Assembly: GCA_900540595.1 (NCBI GenBank)
Contig: UQGL01000030.1
Location: 1 to 26,073, forward strand
Source: an uncultured Oscillospiraceae bacterium
GTDB taxonomy: Bacteria > Bacillota > Clostridia > Oscillospirales > Ruminococcaceae
Direction of reading: 5' to 3'
Length of the DNA stretch: 26,073 nucleotides
Part shown: positions 1-10,458 of the stretch, one piece after another
Numbering within the stretch: position 1 is the stretch's first letter
How the letters are laid out: each line of letters begins with the position of its first letter
The notes under the pieces: generated by a model
What the model was told of the DNA's origin: nothing
The model's input: the letters and a program-made list of their open reading frames with translations, nothing else
The model's database searches: none
Made by a program: the position numbers and the translations under genes

Positions 1-107
1 GCGGAGGGGTCAAGACCCCTCCCTACAATGCAATTTGAAAAGGGGTGCTGTAAAACATGAACGGGTAGCTTTCGCAAACCTGCGGGCCGGGCATGCCCGG
101 CCCCTAC
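1..107. repeat. Array of two palindromic units
   Basis: Two GC-rich palindromes of the GTAGGG/CCCTAC family. Unit 1 (3-26) has arms GGAGGGGTC and GACCCCTCC around AA and ends in CTAC. Unit 2 (84-107) is the perfect palindrome GGGCCGGGCATGCCCGGCCC followed by CTAC. The same two units occur in the same order at 6039-6141 and 13402-13485, and the spacer begins with a similar CTAC-RATG-YAA motif each time. No coding potential is evident. Confidence 0.85.
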
Positions 108-110
108 CGG

Positions 111-132
111 GTGGTATAACATAGTATACCAC
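111..132. promoter_or_regulatory. 22-bp perfect dyad, possible operator
   Basis: GTGGTATA and TATACCAC form 8-bp inverted arms around ACATAG, immediately beyond the pflB terminator. The TGGTATA/TATACCA half-sites are the same as those clustered in the nagB promoter (16061-16112). It may serve a gene left of the window or may simply extend the terminator region. The dyad is visible; the regulatory role is inference. Confidence 0.4.
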
Positions 133-160
133 AAAAAAGCCCGCAGCCGCGGCTGCGGGC
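133..160 (-). terminator. Rho-independent terminator of pflB
   Basis: An 11+11 bp perfect GC-rich palindrome (139-160) is followed, on the minus strand, by a run of six T (133-138). It starts about 18 bases after the pflB stop codon. Confidence 0.9.
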
Positions 161-178
161 CTTATTCAGCTTAGAAAA

Positions 179-2431
179 TCACAGGACCTTATGGCAGGTA
201 CGCGCAATAACATCCAGCTGCTGCTCCTTGGTCAGGTCGATGAACTTGACCGCATAGCCGGAGACACGGATGGTGAAGTTGGCGTACTCCTCCTTCTCGG
301 GGTGCTCCATGGCGTCCAGCAGCTTTTCCACGCCAAAGACGTTGACGTTCAGGTGGTGGGCACCCTGGTCAAAGTAGCCGTCCATGACCTGCACAAGGTT
401 GGTCACGCGCTCGTCCTCGCTGTGGCCCAGCGCATCGGGGTTGATGGTCTGGGTGTTGGAGATGCCGTCCAGTGCCCAGTGGTAGGGCAGCTTGGCAACG
501 GAGTTCAGGGACGCCAGCAGGCCGTGGGTCTCGGCGCCGTAGCTCGGGTTGCCGCCGGGGGCAAACGGGGTGTATGCCTTGCGGCCGTCCGGCATGGCGC
601 CGGTGGCCTTGCCGTAGACAACATTGGAGGTGATGGTCAGGATCGAGGTGGTAGCCTCGGAGTTGCGGTAGGTGTGGCGGCGCTTGATCTTCTCGAGGAA
701 GCTGCGCAGCAGCTCAACGGCGATGTCGTCAGCGCGGTCATCATCGTTGCCGTACTTCGGGAACTCGCCCTCGATCTCGTAATCGGTGACAAGGCCCTGC
801 TCATTGCGGATGCACTTGACCTTGGCGTACTTGATGGCGGACAGGGAGTCGACCACATGGCTGAAGCCGGCGATACCGGTCGCAAAGGTGCGGCGGACCT
901 CGGTGTCGATCAGGGCCATCTCGGCAGCCTCATAGTAGTACTTGTCGTGCATATACTGGATCAGGTTCAGGATGTTGACATACAGCCCGGCCAGCCAGTC
1001 CATCATGACATCGTACTTGGCCATGACCTCGTTGTAATCGAGGTACTCGGCCGTGATGGGGGCGTAAGCGGGGCCGACCTGCTCGCCCAGCTTTTCATCG
1101 ATGCCGCCGTTGATGGCGTAGAGCAGGCACTTGGCGAGGTTGGCGCGCGCGCCGAAGAACTGCATCTCCTTGCCGGTCTGGGTGGCGGAAACGCAGCAGC
1201 AGATGGAGTAGTCATCGCCCCAGACAGGCTTCATGACATCATCGTTCTCATACTGGACACTGGAGGTGTCGATGGAGATCTTGGACGCATAATCCTTGAA
1301 GGTCTTGGGCAGGGCGCTGGAGTACAGCACCGTCATGTTCGGCTCGGGGGCGGGGCCCATGTTCTCGAGGGTGTGCAGGAAGCGGAAGTCGTTCTTGGTG
1401 ACCATGGAGCGGCCATCCATGCCGATGCCGCCGACCTCCAGCGTCGCCCAGACGGGGTCGCCGCTGAACAGCTGGTTGTAGCTGGGGATGCGGGCGAACT
1501 TGACCATGCGGAACTTCATGACCATATGGTCGATCAGCTCCTGCGCCTCGCTCTCGGTCAGGGTGCCGTTGTCGAGGTCGCGCTGGATATAAATGTCAAG
1601 GAAGGTGGACACGCGGCCAACCGACATGGCAGCGCCGTTCTGGGTCTTGATGGCGGCCAGATAGCCGAAGTAGAGCCACTGGACAGCCTCCTTGGCGTTG
1701 GCAGCAGGCTGGGAGATGTCGAAGCCGTAGGCGGCAGCCATCTCCTTCATGCCCTTGAGGGCCGTGATCTGCATGGCGATCTCCTCGCGCTGGCGGACGA
1801 CCTCCTCGGTCATGGTGCCGTCACCGCAGTTGGCAAAGTCATTCTGCTTGGCCTTGATGAGGTAGTCGATGCCGTACAGCGCCACACGGCGGTAGTCGCC
1901 GACAATGCGGCCGCGGCCGTAGGTGTCGGGCAGACCGGTGACGATATGGCTGTGGCGGGCCTTCTTCATCTCGGGGGTGTAGGCATCAAACACAGCCTGG
2001 TTGTGGGTGCGGCAGTATTTGGTGAAAATCTCGTGCAGCTTCTCGCTGGGCTGGTAGCCGTAGGTCGTGCAGGCCTGCTCCGCCATCTTGATGCCGCCGT
2101 AGGGCATGAAGGCACGCTTGAGCGGCTTGTCGGTCTGCAGGCCGACGACCTTTTCAAGGTTCTTCAGCTCGGGGTCGATGTAGCCGGGGCCGTAGGCGGT
2201 CAGGCTGGAAACGACCTCGGTCTCCATATCCAGAACGCCGCCCTTGGCACGCTCGGCTTTCTGCAGCTTCTGCAGAGCGCCCCACAGCTTGTTGGTAGCG
2301 TCAGTCGGACCGGCGAGGAAGCTCTCATCGCCGTCATAAGGGGTGTAGTTCTTCTGGATGAAGTCACGGGTGTTGACTTCCTCTTTCCAAATGCGGCCTT
2401 CAAAGCCTTCCCACTGTTTGAAATCTGTCAT
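179..2431 (-). CDS. pflB: Formate C-acetyltransferase (pyruvate formate-lyase)
   Basis: Cytoplasmic glycyl-radical enzyme converting pyruvate and CoA to acetyl-CoA and formate in anaerobic fermentation. The 750-residue length is normal for PFL. The active-site cysteine pair lies in a run of three cysteines, C411-C413, within SICCCVSA; alignment to the E. coli ACC motif makes C412-C413 the catalytic pair. The C-terminal glycyl-radical loop RVSGYA places the radical on G725. The ATG at 2431 has an AAGAGGTG ribosome site (2437-2444) about five bases upstream. It needs a radical-SAM activase, but no pflA is seen in the window. It has its own promoter and terminator, so it appears monocistronic. 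eno lies upstream on the same strand, separated by about 220 bases and a palindromic repeat. The identification is secure. Confidence 0.98.
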   Translation of the reverse strand: MTDFKQWEGFEGRIWKEEVNTRDFIQKNYTPYDGDESFLAGPTDATNKLWGALQKLQKAERAKGGVLDMETEVVSSLTAYGPGYIDPELKNLEKVVGLQTDKPLKRAFMPYGGIKMAEQACTTYGYQPSEKLHEIFTKYCRTHNQAVFDAYTPEMKKARHSHIVTGLPDTYGRGRIVGDYRRVALYGIDYLIKAKQNDFANCGDGTMTEEVVRQREEIAMQITALKGMKEMAAAYGFDISQPAANAKEAVQWLYFGYLAAIKTQNGAAMSVGRVSTFLDIYIQRDLDNGTLTESEAQELIDHMVMKFRMVKFARIPSYNQLFSGDPVWATLEVGGIGMDGRSMVTKNDFRFLHTLENMGPAPEPNMTVLYSSALPKTFKDYASKISIDTSSVQYENDDVMKPVWGDDYSICCCVSATQTGKEMQFFGARANLAKCLLYAINGGIDEKLGEQVGPAYAPITAEYLDYNEVMAKYDVMMDWLAGLYVNILNLIQYMHDKYYYEAAEMALIDTEVRRTFATGIAGFSHVVDSLSAIKYAKVKCIRNEQGLVTDYEIEGEFPKYGNDDDRADDIAVELLRSFLEKIKRRHTYRNSEATTSILTITSNVVYGKATGAMPDGRKAYTPFAPGGNPSYGAETHGLLASLNSVAKLPYHWALDGISNTQTINPDALGHSEDERVTNLVQVMDGYFDQGAHHLNVNVFGVEKLLDAMEHPEKEEYANFTIRVSGYAVKFIDLTKEQQLDVIARTCHKVL

Positions 2432-2457
2432 TATGCACCTCTTTTAAGTTATGGACA

Positions 2458-2528
2458 GCCGGGTTTTCCCACCCGGCAAAGATACTATACCAGAAAATCA
2501 GGGTTTTCGTATGTTGTCTCGGCAACAT
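2458..2528 (-). promoter_or_regulatory. pflB promoter, operator-like dyad and leader hairpin
   Basis: On the minus strand a TATAGT -10 lies at 2484-2489; the -35 is weak (ATACGA at about 2507-2512). A perfect inverted repeat ATGTTG-N6-CAACAT (2511-2528) overlaps the -35 region, where a regulator could act. A hairpin GCCGGGT-N6-ACCCGGC (2458-2477) starts close to the expected transcript start and would cap the 5' end of the mRNA. The regulator is unknown. Confidence 0.55.
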
Positions 2529-2585
2529 TACAGAAATTTTACAAATCTTCTTGCGCCAAAAACGCGCGATCTTTTCTACAAATGC

Positions 2586-2614
2586 GTAGGGGCGGGGCTC
2601 TGCTCCGCCCCTAC
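2586..2614. repeat. Palindromic unit with both GTAG and CTAC ends
   Basis: A 29-bp near-perfect inverted repeat running from GTAGGGGCGG to CCGCCCCTAC. It shows the unit with both ends intact. It lies between the eno stop and the pflB promoter. A close relative with the same left half is at 8096-8120. Confidence 0.8.
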
Positions 2615-2653
2615 CGCACGCTTTTTGTCGAACCCGGAGATTTTTCCCTGTTA

Positions 2654-3964
<1,311 letters not shown>

Positions 3965-4016
3965 CTATGAATACTCTTTTCCAGTATGCCCGGAATGGGA
4001 CATTGCGATACTATTT

Positions 4017-4070
4017 GGTTAGTTTTTTCTAACCACTTATAAGATAGCATAGACTAACCGCCTTTGTCAA
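4017..4070 (-). promoter_or_regulatory. eno promoter with three GGTTAG half-sites
   Basis: On the minus strand TTGACA (4065-4070), an 18-base spacer, and an extended -10 TGC-TATCTT (4041-4046) form a near-consensus promoter. A perfect dyad GGTTAG-N6-CTAACC (4017-4034) covers the expected start point, and a further half-site of the same sequence (4054-4059) lies inside the spacer. Such placement is typical of repressor operators. The protein that would bind is unknown. Confidence 0.65.
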
Positions 4071-4096
4071 GGTGGCAAGCCCTGCGGGCCATCACC

Positions 4097-4177
4097 GTAG
4101 GGGGCGGCGTCCCCGATGCCCCGCAGGCCAGCAGTCCTTCCGGGGTCATGCGTAGGGCGGCCAGTCCTCTGGCCGCC
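4097..4177. repeat. Two palindromic units between eno and the export gene
   Basis: Unit 1 (4097-4125) starts GTAGGGGGCGGCG and ends GCCCCGC. Unit 2 (4152-4177) has perfect 9-bp arms GGCGGCCAG and CTGGCCGCC around TCCT. The stretch 4071-4298 between the two divergent promoters contains no gene. Confidence 0.75.
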
Positions 4178-4298
4178 GTGCCCGCTTGCGGCAGCAGTAA
4201 ACCTTACGGCCTGCCCCCTCTTTGCAAATCCACTTGAAACTGCACAGTTTGCACCAAACCGCCGGTGGATTTTGCCGCCGATTTTACACTGCGCCCCC

Positions 4299-4327
4299 TT
4301 GCATGGGGCGGCAATCTCCTGTATAAT
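4299..4327 (+). promoter_or_regulatory. Promoter of the export protein/acyltransferase pair
   Basis: TTGCAT (4299-4304), a 17-base spacer and a consensus TATAAT (4322-4327). This predicts a leader of about 40 bases before the ATG at 4374. Confidence 0.75.
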
Positions 4328-4373
4328 TAATTTTGTCTGTACTATTGTTTTAACGACTAAGCGAGGTTTTCAA

Positions 4374-4853
4374 ATGCTGTCAAAGTATCTGAGCGTTTTC
4401 TTCATTTCGATGGTTCCCATCATTGAGCTGCGCGGCGCGATCCCCGTCGGCGTGGGGCTGGGCCTGCCGCTGTGGCAGGTGTACATCATTGCCATCATCG
4501 GCAACATGATCCCTGTTCCGTTCATCTTCTTCTTTGCACGCAAGGTGCTGGAGTGGGGCGCGGATAAGCCGGTCATCGGCAAGTTTTTCACCTTCTGCCT
4601 TGAGAAGGGCCACAAGGGCGGCGAGAAGCTGAAGGCCAAGGCCGGCCGCGGCCTGCCCTGGGCACTGCTGCTGTTTGTCGGCATCCCGCTGCCCGGCACG
4701 GGTGCATGGACCGGCACACTGGCTGCCAGCCTGCTTGACATGGACTTCAAGTCCAGCGTCCGCGCCTGCATGGGCGGCGTACTGCTGGCAGGCTGCATCA
4801 TGGGCGCGCTGAGTGTGCTGGGTGTTTCCGCATTCGGCGCTGTTGTCGCCTGA
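4374..4853 (+). CDS. Small multidrug export-type membrane protein
   Basis: A 159-residue hydrophobic protein resembling the putative small multi-drug export family (Pfam Sm_multidrug_ex). The N-terminus MLSKYLSVFFISMVPIIELR, continuing GAIPVG, carries the family's IELRGAIP signature. Hydrophobic stretches near residues 30-50, 95-120 and 130-158 suggest three or four membrane segments. The ATG at 4374 follows a GAGG ribosome site (4363-4366) at good spacing and a strong promoter. The open frame extends back to 4116, but that part crosses the promoter and a palindromic repeat. The stop overlaps almost exactly with the next gene (TGA-G-ATG), implying coupled translation. Transport activity is only a family label; the substrate is unknown. 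Confidence 0.82.
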   Translation: MLSKYLSVFFISMVPIIELRGAIPVGVGLGLPLWQVYIIAIIGNMIPVPFIFFFARKVLEWGADKPVIGKFFTFCLEKGHKGGEKLKAKAGRGLPWALLLFVGIPLPGTGAWTGTLAASLLDMDFKSSVRACMGGVLLAGCIMGALSVLGVSAFGAVVA

Positions 4854-4854
4854 G

Positions 4855-5853
4855 ATGCCCAGACATTATCGGCCCGGTCTGGATGTGGTTCGTCTGGCGG
4901 CGCTGCTGCCGGTGCTGTGCTATCACTATTGCATCGAGGCCGCGCGCCTTGGCTTTGCGGTGCCCACGGCGCTGATCGGCCGGGGCATGGCCGACTGGGT
5001 GGAGCTGGGGCTGGCGTGGTTCTTCCTGCTTTCGGGCGCGGCGCTCTGCCTGCAATGGCAGGGGCGGTTTGCCCTGCGGCGCTATCTTGCGGGCCGTGCT
5101 GCCGCTACCTACCCGGCGTTCTGGCTGGGCTTTGCGGCACTGTTCCTCTACGGCGAGGTGCTGCACGGTAACAACGCCGACATCCCGCGCTGGCGGGTTA
5201 TCTTCTCGCTGCTGGGGCTGGACGGCTACCTGACCCCCGTGACTGTCACCTTCTACAAAATTGGTGAGTGGTTTTTGGGCGTTATCCTGATTTTGTATCT
5301 CGTGTTCCCGCTGCTGTTGCGGTGCATGGAGGCGCAGCTGCGCCGCAGGGCACTGGCCGTCTGCATGGCGGCGCTGGCCGTTGTCTGGCCGCTCATCTGC
5401 CCCGCCCCGTGGGAGGCCTGGCACACCGTGCTGGGCCGCCTGCCTGCGTTTGCGCTGGGGGTGTGGTTCGGCAGTCTTTTGCAAAAAGACGCTGCACCGC
5501 CGAAATGGATGGCCTCAGGGCTGCTGACGCTGCCGCTGCTCTGGGTGACGGCCGTGCCGCGTCTGGCCGTGCTGTTGGTGCTGGCGTCGGTGCTGTTCTG
5601 GGCAGTCTATGCCGCCGGGCAGCAGATGCCTGCGCGGTTCTGCCCCGCCCTGCGGCGGCTGGCAGGCTGGTGCTACGGGGTGTATCTGGTGCATCATGTC
5701 TTACTGACACTGGTGTTCCTGCGGTTCGTGGCGCGGTTCAATTTGCCGCTGGCCGGGATGTTCCCGGTATATCTGGCCGTCAGCTTTGCGCTGGCCGCCG
5801 TGCTGACAGCGGTAAGCCGTCCGCTTGGCAAGGCCATAAAAAAGCTGGCATAA
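4855..5853 (+). CDS. Acyltransferase-3 family membrane protein
   Basis: A 332-residue polytopic membrane protein. The N-terminus RPGLDVVRLAALLPVLCYHY is the acyltransferase-3 start, with the RxLDxxR core and a histidine after the first membrane segment. WFFLLSGAALCL and the late YLVHHVLL segment also fit. About ten hydrophobic segments are visible. The family transfers acetyl or other acyl groups to surface glycans, peptidoglycan or lipids at the membrane; the acceptor here cannot be told. The start at 4855 is one base after the upstream stop and lacks a clear ribosome site, so it probably depends on translational coupling. A start 14 codons earlier would overlap the export gene and is less likely. 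A terminator follows. Confidence 0.85.
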   Translation: MPRHYRPGLDVVRLAALLPVLCYHYCIEAARLGFAVPTALIGRGMADWVELGLAWFFLLSGAALCLQWQGRFALRRYLAGRAAATYPAFWLGFAALFLYGEVLHGNNADIPRWRVIFSLLGLDGYLTPVTVTFYKIGEWFLGVILILYLVFPLLLRCMEAQLRRRALAVCMAALAVVWPLICPAPWEAWHTVLGRLPAFALGVWFGSLLQKDAAPPKWMASGLLTLPLLWVTAVPRLAVLLVLASVLFWAVYAAGQQMPARFCPALRRLAGWCYGVYLVHHVLLTLVFLRFVARFNLPLAGMFPVYLAVSFALAAVLTAVSRPLGKAIKKLA

Positions 5854-5856
5854 AAA

Positions 5857-5896
5857 ATAAAGGACGCATGACCTTTACGGTTGTGCGTCCTTTTTT
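5857..5896 (+). terminator. Terminator after the acyltransferase gene
   Basis: Arms GGACGCA (5862-5868) and TGCGTCC (5884-5890), extended by A and T runs, followed by TTTTTTGTGT. Confidence 0.88.
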
Positions 5897-5900
5897 GTGT

Positions 5901-6141
5901 GTAGGGCGGGATTTTAAGTGGGGTTGTAGGGCGGCCAGCCCTCTGGCCGCCGTGGAGGTTTGCGGCAGCGGGAAATGCCCGGGAGGGATGAATCCCTCCC
6001 CTACGGATGAACCGTTGACGGCAGTTTAACGGAAGGTAGCGGAGGGGTCAAGCCCCCTCCCTACGATGTAACATACAAGGGGGCACAAAGCGAAACCGGG
6101 AGCTGACGCAAGGCTGCGGGCCGGGCATGCCCGGCCCCTAC
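5901..6141. repeat. Array of four palindromic units
   Basis: This gene-free stretch holds, in order: a partial GTAGGGCGG start (5901-5909); GTAGGGCGGCCAG with CTGGCCGCC (5926-5955); GGGAGGGAT-GA-ATCCCTCCC-CTAC (5981-6004); GGAGGGGTC-AA-GCCCCCTCC-CTAC (6039-6064, one mismatch in the arms); and GGGCCGGGCATGCCCGGCCC-CTAC (6118-6141). The last two repeat the order seen at 1-107. Confidence 0.85.
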
Positions 6142-6166
6142 AGGGCGATAAGAAGTTTATCCCTGC

Positions 6167-6390
6167 GGGGGTTCGGGGGAACACCCGAATTTAAAGTGGA
6201 GGAAGGTTCGGCGGCGTTAAGAACGGACAGTAATACTGCGTCCGTTTAGCCGCCGAATCTTCCGACCTCCTCTTTGGGGGTCTCGGGGGCGTGCAGCCCC
6301 CGAGGCGCGGGTTCGCTGCGTCGCAACAGCGAGACTTTTCTTTGTTACTTTCTTTTGGTCACAAAAGAAAGTAAAGCCTCCCGGGAGGCT
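6167..6390. repeat. Composite multi-hairpin element, copy A
   Basis: Four hairpins in order. H1: arms GGAAGGTTCGGCGGC (6201-6215) and GCCGCCGAATCTTCC (6249-6263) around a 33-base core (6216-6248) that holds its own ACGGAC/GTCCGT hairpin. H2: CTCGGGGGC-GTGCA-GCCCCCGAG (6282-6304). H3: TACTTTCTTTTG-GTCA-CAAAAGAAAGTA (6346-6373). H4: AGCCTCCCGGGAGGCT (6375-6390). It ends five bases before the ppaC stop. Read on the minus strand, H4 followed by TTTACTTTCTTTT could terminate ppaC. It matches 13621-14116 in order and sequence, except that it lacks the 135-bp modules. Confidence 0.85.
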
Positions 6391-6395
6391 GCCGC

Positions 6396-8051
6396 TTACT
6401 GCCGGGCCTGCAGTGCTGCCAGCAGCGGGGGGATCAGCTGCTTTTTGCGGCTGACAACGCCGGGCAGGCGCGCCATGCTGCCCTCCGGCTCGACATGGAA
6501 CGCATCGCGGATGATCTCCTCGGCGTTGCGGCCATAGCACATCAGGTCGGTGCTTTGGGTCTTCATGTCGGTGAACATGTAGAAAATCAGCGGCAGCCCC
6601 TCGCGGCGGCTTGCCTCGGGCAGATACGGCTCCACAAGCGCCTCGGCGGCGGCGCGGGACTTGTCGGTCATGTAGGTGGACTGCCCGACACCGAACTTGA
6701 CATCGCCGCGGCTGAATGCCTTGAAGTCCGAGCTGAATACATCCTCCGCCGTGCGGCCGGTCAGGTCGGCGCCGGCCTCAAACATCTGCTCGGCATATGT
6801 CGGGATGTCCTCGCCCGCGATATCGGCCAGCGCCTTAGCGGCGGCTTCGTCCTGCGGGGTGGAGGTCGGGGACCGGAACACCAGCGTATCGGACAGAATT
6901 GCCGACAAAAGCAGGCCCGCGATCTCGCGGCTGGGGGTCATGCCCTGCTCCTGATACATCTGATACAAAATCGTGGCCGTGCAGCCCACCGGCACATTGC
7001 GGAAATACACCGGGCCGGTCGTTTCCAGATTGCCGATGCGGTGGTGGTCGATGATCTCCAGAATCTCCGCCTCGTCCAGACCGTCCACGGCCTGGGTGCG
7101 CTCGTTGTGATCGACCAGAATCAGCTGCTTGCGGTGGAGGTTCAACAGGTTACGGCGGCTGACGACACCGCAGTACTTGCCGTTCTCATCCAGAATCGGG
7201 AAATAGCGGTGACGCACGCTGGCCATAACCTTTTTGGCGTCCTCGATCGGCGTATTTACGCTGAATTTCAGCAGCTCCTTCGTGCGCATAAAGTGGCGCA
7301 CCGGCGCGGCGGTCGAGATGAGCCGCGCGGCGGCGTAGGTGTTGTAGGGGGTCGCCAGCACCGCGCAGCCCTTCTCCTGCGCGCGGGCAATGATGGTGCG
7401 CGGCACTGCGGAGCCGCAGCAGACAATGATGGCCTGCGCGCCGCAGTCGATGGCGCACATCTGGGTCTCGTACCGGTTGGAGACCAGCACAAGGTCTCCG
7501 GGCTTGACCAGCTCCTCCATGATCTCAGGGCTGGTGCCGATGCAGATATTGCCGCTGTCAATGCGGGCGTCGGCGCTGCCGACCACCAGCTCAGCCTCCA
7601 GCGTTTCCAGCAGGTTCGTGCAGCGGGTGTTGGCCGCGGCCAGCACGGCCGTGTCAAACAAATCCATGTTGGCATCGGCAATGTCCTTGATCGTGATCAG
7701 GCCCTGCAGCTCGTTCTCATCGTCCACAATGCAGAGGGTGTCGATCTCGACATCGCGCATCAGGTTCCATGCGGCGCGCACGCTCATCTCGCCGTCAATA
7801 CCGGCCTGCTTGCGGATGTCGATGTCCTTGATCTGCGGGCTGACATCGGTGCAGAGGCGGGGTGCCTCGATGCCGAAATGCTGCAGGGCAAACCGCGTCT
7901 CACGGTTTACATGCCCGGCGCGGCGGGCCTCATACAGACCGTTGAGGCTGCCGCGGTTTTTCAGCCATGCATACGCCAGCGCGGAGCAGATCGAGTCCGT
8001 ATCCGGGTTCTGGTGGCCGATGATATTGATGTGGCGGGTCGTGTTTGCCAT
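6396..8051 (-). CDS. ppaC: Manganese-dependent inorganic pyrophosphatase with CBS and DRTGG domains
   Basis: Family II pyrophosphatase (DHH superfamily) that hydrolyses pyrophosphate to phosphate in the cytoplasm. The 551-residue protein has a DHH catalytic half split by a regulatory insert: GHQNPDTDS (12-20; H13, D17, D19), CBS 1 near 75-130, a DRTGG-like domain near 130-245, CBS 2 near 250-305, then LVDHNE (312-317) and DHH (335-337). The DHHA2 half ends with the substrate-binding SRKKQ (534-538). Simple PpaC enzymes are about 310 residues, so this is the long CBS-PPase type, which in characterised members is controlled by adenine nucleotides and diadenosine polyphosphates. The ATG at 8051 has an AGAGAGGAA site upstream. 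The gene is single, divergent from typA, and its stop abuts composite element A. Confidence 0.93.
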   Translation of the reverse strand: MANTTRHINIIGHQNPDTDSICSALAYAWLKNRGSLNGLYEARRAGHVNRETRFALQHFGIEAPRLCTDVSPQIKDIDIRKQAGIDGEMSVRAAWNLMRDVEIDTLCIVDDENELQGLITIKDIADANMDLFDTAVLAAANTRCTNLLETLEAELVVGSADARIDSGNICIGTSPEIMEELVKPGDLVLVSNRYETQMCAIDCGAQAIIVCCGSAVPRTIIARAQEKGCAVLATPYNTYAAARLISTAAPVRHFMRTKELLKFSVNTPIEDAKKVMASVRHRYFPILDENGKYCGVVSRRNLLNLHRKQLILVDHNERTQAVDGLDEAEILEIIDHHRIGNLETTGPVYFRNVPVGCTATILYQMYQEQGMTPSREIAGLLLSAILSDTLVFRSPTSTPQDEAAAKALADIAGEDIPTYAEQMFEAGADLTGRTAEDVFSSDFKAFSRGDVKFGVGQSTYMTDKSRAAAEALVEPYLPEASRREGLPLIFYMFTDMKTQSTDLMCYGRNAEEIIRDAFHVEPEGSMARLPGVVSRKKQLIPPLLAALQARQ

Positions 8052-8095
8052 AGGTGTGTTCCTCTCTTATTGCCCCTCTTATCCCCAGGCTGTTC

Positions 8096-8147
8096 GTAGG
8101 GGCGGGGCTCTGCTCCGCCCGCGGGCGCATATGGAATGCGCCCCTAC
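8096..8147. repeat. Fused pair of palindromic units
   Basis: A left unit GTAGGGGCGGGG...CCGCCC (8096-8120), like the one at 2586, runs directly into a second unit with arms GGGCGCAT and ATGCGCCC ending in CTAC (8121-8147). The outer GTAG and CTAC ends are retained, as though one core had been inserted into or joined with another. It lies in the leader of ppaC. Confidence 0.75.
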
Positions 8148-8184
8148 AAGCGTATTCTTGGACAGCCTGCCTATAATATTGATT

Positions 8185-8213
8185 ATTATAGCACACATTT
8201 TTGCTTTTTGCGA
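8185..8213 (-). promoter_or_regulatory. Promoter of ppaC
   Basis: On the minus strand an extended -10, TGC-TATAAT (8185-8193), with a weak -35 TCGCAA (8208-8213) at 17 bases. The transcript leader would include the palindromic pair at 8096-8147. Confidence 0.55.
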
Positions 8214-8216
8214 TTC

Positions 8217-8245
8217 TTGACAAGTAAGACATTATAGCGTATTAT
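8217..8245 (+). promoter_or_regulatory. Promoter of typA
   Basis: Consensus TTGACA (8217-8222), a 17-base spacer and TATTAT (8240-8245). The leader of about 73 bases contains a hairpin, GATATT/AATATC enclosing GGGGC-TTT-GCCCC (8259-8287). Confidence 0.8.
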
Positions 8246-8324
8246 AAAATAGTATGTGGATATTGGGGCTTTGCCCCTGCAAATATCAGTCTATCGGCAT
8301 TTTCATTTTTGAGAGGGAACGTAT

Positions 8325-10154
<1,830 letters not shown>

Positions 10155-10168
10155 TTTTATCCATACAG

Positions 10169-10209
10169 CAAGAGCCGCCCCGAGTGGAGCGGCTCTTGCT
10201 CTTTTGTTT
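10169..10209 (+). terminator. Terminator of typA
   Basis: Perfect 11-bp arms GCAAGAGCCGC (10169-10179) and GCGGCTCTTGC (10190-10200), followed by TCTTTTGTTT. Confidence 0.92.
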
Positions 10210-10210
10210 G

Positions 10211-10458
10211 TAGGGGAGGAATTCATCCCTCCCGGGTACCTTTCCGCTGCCGCAAGCGGCCACGGCGGCCAGGGGACTGGCCGCCCTACATATAACCCAG
10301 GAAGGACTGCTGACCCGCGGGGCGCCGGGAACGCCGCCCCCTACAATCGTTGCCATAAACCTTCCGCCTGCTTGTAGGGGCCGGGCATGCCCAGCCCGCA
10401 GCCTGACGACGTATCCCTTATGCGGTTCATCTGTAGGTAGGGAACGCCGCTCCCCTAC
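10211..10458. repeat. Array of five palindromic units
   Basis: Units at 10211-10237 (GTAGGGGAGG core), 10264-10289 (GGCGGCCAG/CTGGCCGCC then CTAC), 10315-10344 (GCGGGGCGCCGGG type ending CCCTAC), 10374-10399 (GTAGGGGCCGGGCATGCC) and a short one at 10437-10458 ending CCCCTAC. The CTA of the last unit supplies, on the minus strand, the TAG stop of the lipoprotein gene. The spacer after the fourth unit resembles spacers in the right-end array (25230-25260 and 25513-25544). Confidence 0.8.

Noticed and set aside
4116..4373. N-terminal extension of the small multidrug export protein
   Set aside because: It would translate a palindromic repeat and the promoter at 4299-4327, and the ATG at 4374 has a good ribosome site.
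5268..6029. Plus-strand frame overlapping the acyltransferase and continuing into repeats
   Set aside because: Out of frame with the acyltransferase, crosses its terminator and ends in palindromic repeats; Ala/Gly/Arg-rich with no domain.
6495..8099. Long plus-strand frame opposite ppaC
   Set aside because: ppaC has all catalytic motifs and a ribosome site; the opposite frame has neither.
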